The position numbers and the translations under genes were made by a program. DNA of 64,000 nucleotides from positions 930,001 through 994,000 of the forward strand of contig CM057060.1 in NCBI GenBank assembly GCA_029945375.1, read 5' to 3'. Within the stretch, counting starts at the first letter, position 1; every line of letters begins with the position of its first letter. Below the pieces are notes generated by a model. That model had not been told where the DNA came from. It ran no database searches and worked only from the letters and a program-made list of their open reading frames with translations. Positions 1 to 13,359 of this stretch are shown here, piece by piece. Source of the DNA: Agaricus subrufescens. Its lineage: Eukaryota > Basidiomycota > Agaricomycetes > Agaricales > Agaricaceae.

Positions 1-3000
1 CACTCAAAGAAAAATCCCTCTCATCAACATCGCGAATCCCCAATTGAGGTACCTGACCCAAATGACTCGGAGCCCGAGGATAGTTCTCCTGAACCATCTG
101 ATTCTTCACCCAGCTCGTCAGAGGACGAATCTAATAGCTCAGATAACTCCTCAACAAACTACGAATCCGACTATACGAGCTCTAACAGTTCGAGCAATCA
201 TTACAATAGGACACACCGCAGCTCCAAAAAGAAAAAGAATGGTTACTCACTCTTCAAACCAATTCCCCCCGAAAAGTATGACGGCTCTCCATCAATTCAA
301 AAGTTCTTCAGATTCATAAAACAGACTGACGAATATCTGAGTGACGGCCGTGCTCCAAAAGAACGCGAAGTTTCCATTGCCTCGAAGTTCCTAATAGAAA
401 AGGCGTATGACTTTTATTTGCTCAATGTGTCACTACAACCACAACGATGGAAGTGGCACGAATTCGCCGAAGCGCTATTCAACCACTGCTTCCCTGCTGA
501 TTTCAGAACACGGCAGCACTCAAAACTGAACAACCTAAGACAGCGATCTATGACGGTCAAAGAATATACCAGTCAGCTTTACGAACTTTTCATAGTTGTC
601 GGATTGGATGTGGAAAACTCAAACGATGAGCGCACCATGGCCGATAAATTTTGGCATGGTCTTCGATCAGAGATCCAGGAACAACTCTGGTTGAGTAACC
701 TAAACCCTGACCTCAACTCCTTGGAAGAAATCAAGCTAACTGCAGAGCGAGTGGAAATGGCACAATCAGTGGTCCTTACCAGAAATTTCGAACACTCGAA
801 TCATAACTCCTCCCGAAAGGGCACAGGTGATAGAAAATTCAAACGCTATCACAGAAAGCACTCCTCCCACAAACAATATCCATCCAATGAAAATCAGGAG
901 AATAAGAGATACGATAGAAGGGAAAGACCTAAATTTGGTCGCAAAACCAACACTACTGCGAATATGAACAATGGTCATCGAAGGAGAAAAAGTAGTTCAT
1001 CTCCTACTTACAGACGCAAAACCTACTACCCCAAGGATGACCGAAAGTCGAACTGGGTACCCAAAGAGGAATGGGAACGGAGACGAAAAGAAGGGAGATG
1101 TCAGAAATGTGGCGACGGAGGCCACATGACTCGACAATGCCCCGACTCTCAATTCGTTTCTTCATCCTCTCAAGGGCCACCTGGAGTCCGATCCAATAAC
1201 GTAGAAGTGACTACAATTGATGAGACTGAAAGATTGCGAACTTTAGCCGAAACTACTGAGTGTTCAAATGAGTTGATACTCGCCTCCTTAGATGTGACCT
1301 CCATGTATGGAGTATCAATCACCGAGTTCCCCACCTGCACCACACATCTGGTATTACCAGACACTGAATCAGAATCGTCATCGGTTGAAAGAAACCACTT
1401 TGACGAAAACTCTGAAGTCCAATCAAGTCACAATATCGGAGAAATTTATGATGACATACCTGAACTCCTGGATATCTCAAATTCCAGCCTCGACAATGAA
1501 AGTGACGATGATATGGAACACGCTAAAGAAAGAAGAAGCCTGTACGAACAAAGAGAAACACATGAGACACCCGAAGATGATGGACACACATGTACTTACA
1601 AGAATGCCCTATTAATCCTACTGGCCCAAATCGAGGCTGGAAATATACACCAACCAAAGCGTCAACAAAGGAACAGAGGTGACGTGAAACGACAAGCTGG
1701 AGAAGAACCCATATTACAAAAAGTTACCGATGGTGACCGAATAGCTGTACCAAATGACTCGTTAATCTATGACTTTATCAAAAATGAAACCGAGGAAGTC
1801 GATCGTTGGGAAAGGGTAAATGAATGGGTAAAGGACCAATTCAGAAACAGCGAACCCAAAGAGGACACAGGTAACGACCTGGGACAACGAATTTTCAAGT
1901 TCTTGGATAATGGATCTCACTACAACGGAATCTATTACATGGGAAAACGCATGAACGAGTTTTTGTGTACTTACAATGGGCTGATTGGCGATGTCATTAG
2001 AAACAAACTTGAACACGTAATGATCGATTTCTTCCCTAAACGATGGTGCAGGACTAGAGTTAGTGGGATCATGCCGGACAATGACTTTTGGATCACCTGC
2101 GCTGCATGGAAAGGCAGAATAACCATCAAGCACAACCATGTTGTGGACTGGACCCTGTCTGTGATTGCCCGACATATCTGGAGGAAATTATTTTTAGCTG
2201 CCGACAAACAACCAGTACCGAACAATGTACTATCCATGATTAACAACATTGCCAACGAATGTGATTACGAGGACAACTACTTATCCAATGCTGAATTCGT
2301 GCTGAACTCCAAAAAGGGAATGTTATGGGGAGGTTACACCCATGCAGACAAACAGGATTTTGAATACGGATATCAAGAACGATTCAGAGCCACTAAGAAA
2401 GGACGATTGGTTGAAGTCAGAGATGTCTTAACACGACGATGCGCGCACTTGCCTTACGAATGGATAAAGTTTCCCAAATTCAATCTAGTAAATTGGTGGC
2501 GTAAAGAATGCTGGCGGCTTCAGTTTGGTTTACGATTGGATAAACAATGGCCTAGCCTTACCAATTGTTGGGAACATCTTGAGAACGGTCCCTACCCAGA
2601 CCGGAAAGAGAATGTTGAGGAGACAATCTGTGACTGGGAACTTGAATATTCAGATGATGATTTTGGACGACCGAATCCTGAGGATAAAGGAATAGAAGTA
2701 TACGGAGCTCAAGTCAAGCAAGGGACCTACTCGACACTACAACGGAATGCCTCGAATATAAAAGACACCACAAGACCTGTTCCAAAACCCCTTGTGGTAG
2801 TTGTCAACATCAATGGACATCCTGCACGCGCACTAATTGATTCTGGCTCTTTGAGTGACTTTATCTCGGGGACGTTAGTACAACAGCTGAGTATAACGAA
2901 GGAGGAATTAGCTAAACCTCTCCAAGTTCAGATGGCTGTTCAAGGCTCGAGATCTAAGATCAATTATGGAGCAACAGCTAAGTTCATTTACCAAGGAATA

Positions 3001-6000
3001 AGAGAAGACCGCTATTTTGACGTGATGAACCTCTCGAACTATGATCTTATCCTCGGTACTCCTTTTCTCTATCAACACCGCATCACGATCTGCCTGGATC
3101 CACCCGCGCTGGTGATAGGCAGCGACAAATCTTTACCCCTGAAAGGATCCCGAATTAGGATGCTGGAATCTCGAGCCACGGAAGTTTACGAGGAAAACTT
3201 ACAAAAAGTGCGAGATGAATTGATACAATATGCGAAACCATTGTGTAAAAGTGCCATAGAAACACCTTTGCCACCACTCCGCGAGATTAACCACGAGATC
3301 CCGCTCATTGATCCCTCGAAGCGTTACAGTTGGAGACCGTCATGTTGTCCTGATGCTTTACTGGGACTATGGCTGGATAAGAAGCGGCGATACATAGAAA
3401 GCGGGCGATGGAAGCCAATGCCTGTGGCAAATGCGGTACCCATGCTACTGTTGCCTAAGCCACGCAAGGAGGGAGAACCAATAAAACTACGTACTGTGGT
3501 AGACTTAAGGGAAAGAAATGCGAACACTAAGAAACTCTCTTCGCCTCTACCCGAAATTGATTCAATCCTGAGAAAAGTGGCATCAGCGAAGTATCGCAGT
3601 TCGATAGACCTCACAGATGCCTATGAACAAATACGCATTAAACCCGAACATGTTCCTCGCACGGCCATGGCAACTCCCAATGGGACCATGATAAGTGAAG
3701 TCATGCAGCAGGGAGATTGCAATGCATCGGCAACCTTCCAAATGATCATGACAAATATCTTCGTGCCATACATTGGCGTGTTCTTGGAGGTATATCTGGA
3801 TGATATTTTCATCTTCTCGGAAACACTGGTACACCATGTTAAACACGTGCATATGGTAATCGATCTGCTGAAGAAAAACTCATTCTTTGTTAGTGAAAAG
3901 AAACTCCATTTTCTCCAAAAAGAGATGCGGATACTGGGACGCCTAATTGAAGGGAATGGCATAAGAATGGACCCAGACAAAGTAGACACATTGTCAAAAT
4001 GGAAAGTACCCACCAATCGAGACTTACTCCGGGGTTTTCTTGGGTCGGCGGGGTACTTGGCAGATGACATAGATCGAGTCCGAATACCTATGGGAATTCT
4101 CGCAGAATTAACGGGTGATACAGTACCGTTTCGGTGGGAATACACGCACCAAAGGGCGTTTGATGATATCAAACGAATGACAGCCTCCTGCAAACATCAC
4201 CACCGCCGACCGCTGAAGTATGGACAAGGGGCTAAGCCTGTAAACGTTATCACCGACGGTTGTATCACCGGAATAGCTGGCGTTGTGAGTCAAGGTGATG
4301 ATTGGAGAAACGGCACGGTGGCGGCATTCTACTCTGCAAAATTGAATCCCGCACAACAAAACTATCCTGTTCACGAGATAGAGATGTTGGCAGGACTAGA
4401 AACAATGCTACGGCATAGAGATATCCTGCAGGGCGTGAACTTCACCTGGTATACTGATCATAAAGGGTTGATCAATCTATTCCGCCAGAAGGACTTGTCG
4501 CCTCGGCAGGCACGTTGGATGGAGAAGCTATCACAATTTGATTTTGAAATCGTGTATGTACCAGGATCTGAGAATATCCTATCCGACGCCCTTTCAAGGT
4601 TATATTCTAATGAGAAGAGTGGCACAGTCCGTGCACGCAGTGAATACACATACCATGACGTTGTTGATGAAGACAGCACAACTCAGCCTGAGGTAACGAG
4701 GCCGGTTCTGGTATCGGCAGAAGGAAAGGCATCCCTGTTGTCAGCAGGAGGAGGACGGGTATTGCGGAACAGCTCACAGAGAACGGAGGGCGCATCTGCG
4801 TTGCAGCATAGGAAGAATGAGACATTCGAGAGTCTGGCTGTGGAGATCAGGCAATCGGCCAGGCTGAATGGCCAGATGGGCTATAGGCGTTTCCTCCTGC
4901 CGGAAGGAAAGGAGGGCGGGAACCAGGCTAAGAAAACAGCTAAGAAAACCTCAAAAATCAGCAACAGGAGAGTAGAAACAAAGAACTCACCAAAAGCCAA
5001 CGAAAGCCCTCAACACGCAAAAGAAGGCGAAAGACTAGTCATAAGGATACCCGCGAGAAAGGAAACCAGGACAATGAACCCTCGAAAATTACAGGAGCCC
5101 CTTACGATAGCAGACACGATACCCGATACAGGGACCAATCGAGACTCCTATTCTCGTAAGGAAACTAAAAAACCCGAGAACACCAAATCGATGACACATA
5201 GTCAAGAATCAGTAGAAGACAATCAAAATACCATTCCAAGACTTATGCTTACCGTAAATACGAACGGAATCGACATCTCACAATTAATAAGGGGCAAATA
5301 TACTGAAGACGACGTCTTCAGACCAATAGTGGAACGACCCAAAGAACACAAAAACTTCGCAATAAAAGACGGCCTGATGTACATTAAACTAGAAGGATCA
5401 GAAGCATTATGTATTCCAGATGTCACAGTTGACGGCAGAAGTCTTCGCGAACTTTTAATTTCGGAAGCACATACACTACTCGCCCATTTGGGACCTAGAA
5501 AAACACTACACTACCTAAGAACTCAGGTATGGTGGAGAACAATATCCAAAGATACAGCTAATTTCTGCGAGACCTGTATGACGTGCAAACGAAGCAAACC
5601 TTCAAATCAGAAACTGTTTGGGTTACTAAATCCACTAAAAGTACCACAGAGACCGTGGGAGAGTATTGGCATTGACTTCGTGGGACCGTTACCCGAATCA
5701 CATAACAGAAACGGATCCTTCGATACTATTACTGCCGTGATTGATCGACTAACTGGCATGGTCCATCTAATACCAAGCCGGCAAAACTTCAATGCCCGAG
5801 AAATTGCTGAACTCTTGTTCAGTGAAATTTACAGACTACATGGATTACCCAGATCAATCATAAGTGATCGTGACTCTCTTTTTAACAGTACTTTCTGGAA
5901 GCGTCTCCATGAATTAATAGGCACCAAACTACACATGTCCAGCGCCTATCACCCTGAGTCGGATGGGGCAACTGAGCGAGCTAATAGAACCATCACGCAA

Positions 6001-8663
6001 ATGCTTAGGCAATGCATATCACAAGATCAAAGGAATTGGGTAACAAAACTACCGGCCGTCGAATTTGCTATAAACTCGGCAAGGTCAGAAGTCACGGGCT
6101 ATGCGCCATTCTTTCTTAACTACGGACTTCTACCTCGCGCTTTCCTGTGGGACACAAAAGGGGAAAAGGAATACCCTGGCGTTTTGAAATTCGCCTCTGA
6201 TCTAAAGATGGCCATCGTTAACGCCCATGACAGTATTATAGCCCATCGAGTAAAGGAAATCAGGAACGCCAATAAGAAAAGATTGCCGTCTCCATTTGAA
6301 GTGGGTGACCTGGTTTACATATCAAGCAAAAATCTGTCAGTACCAAAGGGTCTAGCTCGGAAGTTTTTTCCGAAGTATCGAGGTATACATGATGTTTTTC
6401 ACGCTTCTTTGCTCAGAATACACGTTCCCAGTGATGACCGATTGTTCCCTAACCGCTCCGAGGACACTCTATGGGAAAATACTGGCCAAGAGTGGTCAGT
6501 ATCACATATCAAATCTCATTCCGGAACGAGACGAGATGCTCTATTCGAAATAGTATGGAAATCAGGTGATGTCACCTGGTTACCGTTGATACGGCCCGCG
6601 CCGTTTTACGTGTAGAAATGTACTAGCTAGTATTTACAAGGGTATAACACCCACTAGCTAAGGTGCAGGGTCAGAACCTAACCATCTCTCGACACCTCAA
6701 TAGTATATCTCGTAGTCTAATAAATCCGCCTTGACTCTTATATGGGAAAACTGTACCGTGTAAGGCAAATATAGTCACTAGCTACCAGGAATGATCCGAG
6801 TAGAGGCATTAGATCTGGTGGTGACAACTAGTTAGGCCGAAATACGACGGTGACGCTCTAGCTACCTAGACGAAACGTCGATTTATGCTTAGCAAAACTA
6901 CAGATCACTCCTCCTGAGATATACTATTCAAAGCAGTTGACCTGCAGAAGACATCAGCTCGGACAGGGAACGGCTATCACACAAACTAGTGAGCTGAAAT
7001 CCCATCAGATTATCGTGGACCCACTAGCTAGCCGGACATATCACCGATTAGGATTCTCATCACATATCGATAACAAATCTGAATGGATAGAACGTTCAGC
7101 CAAGCGGCCTTCGGCATTCTGAAACCTGACAACGTACCCATGTGGATGCCAGGGGTAGCACAATGAGGACTAGCTACCATTGTTAGTTGGAAGGGGTAAG
7201 GTGCTAATCGACGTCAGGCAGCACCTGCTCCAACCATGATGATTGGTGCAGATAGGATCTATCCGTACCCTCAGCCCAGTCCATATGATACCCTTAGTAA
7301 TAGTAGAACTACTTTGTTAATATTTGTACGCATAATGTGAATATAAAAACCCTCTAGCTAGCGTCAAGAAAGGCAAGCAATCTCCTGCCCACGTCTAGCT
7401 TTGAGGATCGTGATTTGTAAAGTAGCGATCTAATAAGTGAATAACAACTAGCTTGAGAGAGAGCTTCTAGGAAAACTCAGACTAGTTCAGCAGTTCACGT
7501 CAGAGACGTTACCCGCTCAGAGAATTCACTAAGTTGCCAGTGATACGATAGTTTAAGAGACTAGCTAGGCTACCATCGCACGCTTATATCCAGCAGAGGT
7601 GTAAGTCAGTGCTAGCTTGAGTTGTAATTGCGGAGTCGGTGGATAACTGGCGAGTTAGATCATCGCAGCTCTTCATTAAACGTCATTGGTGTGACTTAGC
7701 CTGGCTACAATGCAGTAGCTAGAGTTCAAAGTTCACGTAGCCCTTCGGCCCGTCCGTAGCTAGAACAAGTTTGAGGATCCTTTTATTTGAAATTCCTTCT
7801 TTATTAACTTTAACTTCGAAATAACCTTTTCTCTCGAATATCTCCCCACAAATTTGCATTTACGAGTACTAGTTAGTGAAGTGGGGTGTGTTAATTAAAC
7901 TAGCTACACCCTTAACGTTTCATTTACTACCTCTACACCGTATCACAAAGTGGATCATTTAACTGCACTAAAACAATATTTTGAGGCACAAGGAATAAAC
8001 AGTGTAGACGAGTTAACCGGAAAGGAAAATGACACTCGTCTAGACGATGAACAGATCCTGCTCGGATATGTAGGAATGCAAGATGCATTTAAACGCTCTT
8101 GCGAGTATCCAAGTACAGCGACTCAACATAATCCACTCTCGACTCACCACTCTTCTCCCACAGATACTCTCTCCTGTTTCATTTCACACAACATGCCCGA
8201 GATAGACTGGCGCCCCCCTAGGACTCTTATAAACACGCTCAAAAGCAATTTCCCATTCATCTACGCATGGGAACCCGCATTATGGACCATCAAGGATACC
8301 ACCGACCCGGGTTTTGCGTCCAAACCCCCGGTCTATCGTCATTTCTCACCCGCTTTAATGCGATCTTACAACATCTTCGATGGGCACATTCGTAAAGGCA
8401 ACTTCACGGTCACCCAGCCTGTTGGTTATTCCGAATTCGCTCGCATTTTCAACCATCATCAAAACACACCCTTCGGTTACGTTTATTGGGACAATCACGA
8501 AGCCCGCTGGGTCGTTCCCTCTGATCGACAACAAATCACATTCAACGATTTAGACCTCCTCGATTACGCCCTTGCAGTACCACCTGCCAAAAACAACACC
8601 TTGATGGAAATGGGCTTAGCGGACGGCAATGGTCATACAAAGGATGACATCAGGAAAACGTTT
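1..8663 (+). pseudogene. gag-pol of gypsy element A, split by a solo LTR
   Basis: This is a single long frame, open at the window edge, so the true start is upstream. In order it shows a Ser/Asp-rich stretch, a retrotransposon Gag helical domain (about 250-780), a CCHC zinc knuckle (1099-1140), a roughly 1.6 kb linker with a Trp-rich segment, an aspartic protease DSGS motif near 2838, reverse transcriptase with YLDD at 3793-3804, and RNase H (about 4240-4600). An H2C2 integrase zinc finger (about 5460-5610), an integrase DDE core (about 5660-5990) and a C-terminal chromodomain-like segment follow. A solo LTR (6587-7937) interrupts the chromodomain-like segment after codon CCG. Skipping the insert and one CCGT copy restores the frame exactly, and it then runs to transposon B at 8664. 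Apart from the insertions I see no internal stop. The element cannot make a full Pol now. Confidence 0.9.
6587..7937 (+). mobile_element. solo LTR of family E, inserted in pol of element A
   Basis: This 1351 bp copy starts TGATACGG and ends CTCTACA. It is the same length and nearly the same sequence as the two LTRs of element E at 31434 and 44391. The duplicated CCGT at 6583-6586 and 7938-7941 marks the insertion site. No internal region is present, so it is a solo LTR left by recombination. It differs from the E LTRs at many scattered bases, mostly C/T and G/A, so it is older than the full-length copy. Confidence 0.95.
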
Positions 8664-8664
8664 C

Positions 8665-9110
8665 AGTCCTTAGTATGACTTAGGACAGATTGACTTAATC
8701 ATGCCTTATTCAACATTGCATAAGGTGCTTAAGGTACATTAAGTACATGTTTAAGGAAAAAACAAATTTTATAAGTTTGTTGTTCTTCTACATTGTCCTA
8801 AGACACATCATAAAGCATTAAGTCATTTCATATGGTCACTAAGTAAGAATCATATACAGTATTTGGTAGCATAAGTAGCTTTCATGACAATAAGTCGGAC
8901 TATCTTAGAATAAGTCACAGTAAATGTCATAAGTAGAACCATCTTGGAATAAGTAATACTAAATATCATAAGTAGAACCACTGTCTTAGAATAAGTAACA
9001 GTAAATGTCATAAGTAACACCAAATATTATAAGTAGAACCACTGTCTTGGGATAAGTAACAGTAATTGTCATAAGTATCTCTATTAGAATTGTGCTAAAC
9101 ATTATGAAAG
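8665..9110. repeat. left terminal and subterminal repeats of transposon B
   Basis: After the terminal repeat comes about 420 bp with many ATAAGT, CTTA and TTAAG words. Units such as 'cataagtagaacca' and 'ataagtaacagtaa' recur between about 8930 and 9070, giving an irregular tandem pattern. There is no coding potential. The CATGCCTTAT block at 8700-8709 recurs inverted at 48408-48417 on the right end and directly at 26432. Such dense short words near transposon ends usually serve as transposase binding sites; that role is inferred. Confidence 0.7.
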
Positions 9111-9174
9111 TCTAAATTATCTGAAAGACTGCTGTTAGCTTTTGAAAGTGTGGGCAATTATACACTTACCAATA

Positions 9175-12100
9175 TCATTGTGCAATCTCAAATGCATGAT
9201 GATCAATATATTTGTTGACATAAAATGTCCAAAAATTGTCAAGTGATGTCATGGATGAGGATCCTCGGGGAACTGTGAAGTCATCTTCAAAGTATGGGAG
9301 AAGATGAGCTGCTCAGTAAATTGAAGACAGAGGAATAATATGAAAGTCAGGATGAGCACCACGAAAACAAGGGCGGACCATCCACATTCCTGTGTCTTCA
9401 TCAGGATGTGTCTTGATATAACGATACTTACGAACAAGAGCACACACATGCTCTTTGTCCTGGAAACTAAATGAAAAAAAACAATGAACACGAGCAATAC
9501 TCAGTCCACTGCTAATTGTGTTAGCACCAGGGTGATCTCTGATGAACACAGTGTCAAAGCGCCTAGGTCCCCCACGCCAGGAATCAACAGCCCGAATCCG
9601 CTCTGCTTTCACACCATTGGGGGATCTAACATCACTTGGTGCATAAAAGTGAGCGACTGCAGATGGAAAGGTTGTGACTAGAAGAGACATGCACTGGTCA
9701 AATGTGATATCATCATCACAATTACACAGATACAAATGGAGGAGCCGGTCAAACTTTTCATGTGAAAAGTTAGTAGCAATTGATGCAAAAGGTACTTTGT
9801 TTGCTAGAGTATATATTAGAGATAATATATTGATTCTAGTATTGAGGAGACACATACCAGTTGTCCTCCTTGCAGGAGCAACTCTATTCCTCCCTTTCTG
9901 TATTCCAACAGGTGTCTCATTATTCTCTTCATCATCACTATCACCCTCTCTACTGCCACCAAGTGACAGAGTATTATCCTTTGGCTGGCCAAGATCTGGT
10001 ATATAACAAGTGTGAGTGTTATAGAAAAAGTATATTCATTAAATAGAACATACTTTATAGAGATGTATCAAGCATACCAAGTTTCTCAAAATGAATCCGG
10101 GCTGCAGCTAGAGCACTAGACCGCCGATTCACTTGGAGGATCTGATCAAGTGCTTTATGCCAGTTAGACCTTCGGTATGGATCTTTGACAGCTTCAATAT
10201 GCATTGATTCAGTAATAGAGGAGCAGAGCCCATTAGGAGCACCAAATGCTTGGATAAGAAAAAGATAATGGTCCATAGCATGTTGACGAGGGGGTGTAGA
10301 GTTATCTGGTCGAATACCAGATGTGACAAAAATATCACGATACTTTTGGAAGCGGCTATGTGCATCTTGAAGATCCTTGAGATCATCTGAGTCAATTATT
10401 TTGCGACGAACGATATAAGTGAACTCAATAAATGCACGAAATGTACAGATGATTTCCATTGGAACATAACCAGCAAGAGCTGCCAGGTATATCTATAAGT
10501 ATATGAATCAGAAAGACTCCAGGCTAAGCCGGAGAAATATACAAACCTTCATTAAGGCCTTTGAATCATTTCCAGTCCACTGGTTGAATTCACGGCCAGT
10601 AGGGAAATTTCGAAGACCTGTGAAAGGTGGTGCAATCGAGATACTAGTGCCATGTCACTCACAATAGAAAAGTATAGTATCAAAATGGCTACTTACCGGT
10701 GGTCTATATCATCAAGAATTTCTTTTGCTTTTCAAGGTGAATCAGCATGAGCATGTATATATTTCTCTGTCCAGTCAATCAGGTGATCTTTAAAAGTTCC
10801 TTTTATGAGCTGATGAAGGATATCCAGTGACAAATTTTCGTAGATAGAAGCCCGAGGGAAATATTCTGTAAAGGGCTAGTGAAATGAGATATAAATGTGG
10901 TAAAAAAAGAGGAACATGTGCTTACAATAATGTCTCCAATGAGTCCATACTCTTCCCAGAGTACCCCAAGCTCGAAATGCTTCACAAGTGCAACTGTATG
11001 TTCTACAGTACGGGGGATGGTGGGCTCGCCTGGAGGTACACAAAGGCCAAGTGATGGTAGTGCGAGACATCTATTACTTATCTGAGTATATAGATAGATG
11101 TAATCGAATAAATGCACACTTACCTGGTGCACCAGTTTTGTACAATGCAAGCTAGTGCACACTGCTCGGGATAGTCTGCAATGTAGGGCCCTAAGCTGAA
11201 AATCGCCCTCCGAAAATGCCCATCCCAACATTTCACCACCCGCGGTCTTGTCATAGCTGGTTTAAGACTTGAGAGGATATGTTGAAGTGATGAATGAAGC
11301 AGCTGGCATTTGAACTTTCGAAATGCAGTCGTGTTTCTGTATTGTGCCTCGGCTAATAGTGTACTTGTCATTTGAAAGTTAAATGAAATTGAATATGACT
11401 TACTCTTAATGTCGTGAAGGAAACCTATGAGTACAATTCCACCACATCGAGTACGACGGGTGTTATTATGGATGTTCCCAATAGACAGATAGAGTGGCCA
11501 ATATGAATTATCACCAGAGCCTACTGAAACTGTCGTCTTATCACTTCTGAGTATTATCGGAACAAACATTGCATCATGAGTACAAGGATCCTGGCTAATC
11601 TCATCCTAGAAGAGTATTATGTTAGAGTTAAGAGTGAATCATAGAGACAGAAAGGCTTACCGCTTGTCTCCATGCCCAGTCACCAGACATAAAATGTTGG
11701 AAGCGATGCTTAGAATCAAAGTATTCATGATAGGGCGAATAATCAAACTCTCCTTCGAAGTCGGGGTTCTTTATGAGTGTTTCTACAACGGCAAGAGGAT
11801 CATGGTAGTGGATTGGGTACTCTGCCTCCATCCAAGCTGGGCACAGTTCCGGTTCAGGTTCTGGTACGTCGAGTCCACCCGTATATGTGATAGTGGCAGA
11901 CTGCCATGATACCTCACCATACGGGATTGCATCAATAGTGGCATAGAGATGTTTGTGGTTGGTGAATGGTGAACTCCCGTCTCTACCAGCCCAAAGGCGC
12001 ATGAGCTCATTGATTTTTCCAGCTGACATCTCCTTGCTCGAATACAGGAATTCAGCAGTCTCGAACTGATGCCTATTTTTGAATGGAAACCAGTCTGTGT

Positions 12101-13053
12101 CTTGATGATCGATAGGCTGTGTTGGGGGTACACCAAGAGGGAGTAAACGTCCACCTGCATCACAAGGTGCACCTATGTTCCAGTGTAAGTTGAAGTTGTG
12201 TACCACGTAGCTATAAAAGATCATTACTCACCCGTTAGAAATGGATGATGAACACGCCTCAAGTGGGGTCCATCGTCTACTTCTGGGGTGTCTGATGACG
12301 TGGCTACGACCTGAGAAGTTTCTGAGGGCGGATGACGGTTGTAGTCTTGTTTCAATTCAATAAAAACGATAACAAAATGTTACAATAGGACGTACGTTCA
12401 TTAAAATTCTCATCAAGACCTGCGCTGGATGATATCTCGGGTTGGCTGTGATAGCTTGGACGAGCTTGGGGATCTAGAACTAAAGGAGTGGCAGGAGAAA
12501 ACGCTCCTGCTACAGATGGCTGCTGAGACCGTTGAGTCCCAGCTGACGAGGCGGCTGGTATCGTGTTTCGTGTAGACAAGGGCATTCGAAGGCTTTGATG
12601 CTCCGACATAGTATCTTCGGCTCCAGGTTTCAGCCCCGCAAAATTCAATCTACTGACAGCATCAGAGTCTGTGCCGGAACCGTTGCTATGAGCCTTAGGG
12701 TATGATTTGGTTATAATGTTGATGGACATGATGAGGCAAATGATTTCTTACCGACATTGCATAGTCGTTGTCCAAAACCTCACCGCCAAGCGCCACATTA
12801 CAATCTGAGAAAGAAAAAAAATATCATCAGCCATGCTGGTAGTGTTATTAGAACTATTTAACCGTGGCATACCCGATCCAAGTTCTGGTGACGGGTTGGG
12901 GTTCTGAGTCGTGTGGGTGGTGTGCTTGTGTATAATATGTTGTTTGAGACCTCGCTTGCTCTTGACCCACTTTTTGCAATCGGCGAAAGGGCAGGAGATC
13001 GAAAAAGGCTCAGGCTCATCATTCGAGGTCATGGTTGTGGGCATGGAGGACAC
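9175..13053 (-). pseudogene. Plavaka-family transposase, decayed
   Basis: This multi-exon minus-strand gene recalls the Plavaka transposases of Agaricomycetes. It starts at 13053 with a C2H2-type finger (CPFADCKKWVKSKRGLKQHI) and a disordered linker. The conserved blocks follow: FKNRHQFETAEFLY (about 12080), FMSGDWAW (about 11700), FVPIILRSDKTTVS with LYLSIGNIHNNTRR (about 11450-11570), WCRT/WDGHFRR (about 11220), GLRNFPTGREFNQWTG (about 10600), HAMDHYLFLIQAFG with LCSSITESMHIEAVK (about 10190-10290) and a C-terminal YVNKYIDHHAFEIA ending at 9175. Exons are joined by short GT-AG introns. Two in-frame TGA codons stand where Arg is expected (10732-10734 and 9313-9315), so no full protein can be made. 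It faces the second gene of the transposon across about 300 bp. Confidence 0.88.
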
Positions 13054-13359
13054 GGAGGCAGTAGGAGCCGGTACCTAATGAGGAATAGATCAAATAATCA
13101 CTACCAGTTTCAGCCTGAGTATCCTGCCAGCGTGACTTACTGAATTATGTGTAAGGTACGTACCCCCAAGGCCCTGCCAATATTGGCAGCAAAGAGTTTG
13201 AACTTTGACATAACATGGCCACAGGTTCATTCTTACCGCCATTACAGCTACCCCCACAACGTTGTCTTTGAATCTAGCGTATACGTCTGCTCAAGTAACA
13301 TTAGTGAGTGACTTATTGAGAAACGGTTGTGCAGGTAGCTTACTATTGTATCAGAAAGA
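13054..13359. promoter_or_regulatory. divergent intergenic region between transposase and gene 2 of transposon B
   Basis: These 306 bp separate the transposase start (13053, minus) from the likely gene 2 start (13360, plus), so they should hold both promoters. I see no clear TATA box or repeat. An upstream non-coding exon of gene 2 could lie here. Confidence 0.4.

Noticed and set aside
8860..9080. Regular-looking ATAAGT repeats as a CRISPR-like array
   Set aside because: Units and spacers are irregular, the setting is a eukaryotic transposon end, and no cas-like gene is present.
9484..10046. Plus-strand ORFs opposite the Plavaka transposase
   Set aside because: They are antisense to conserved transposase blocks and have no family features.
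13054..13359. Possible right end of the Plavaka transposon just beyond the transposase start
   Set aside because: I found no inverted match to the 8665 terminus or TAAG-rich repeats here, whereas both occur at 48400-48427.
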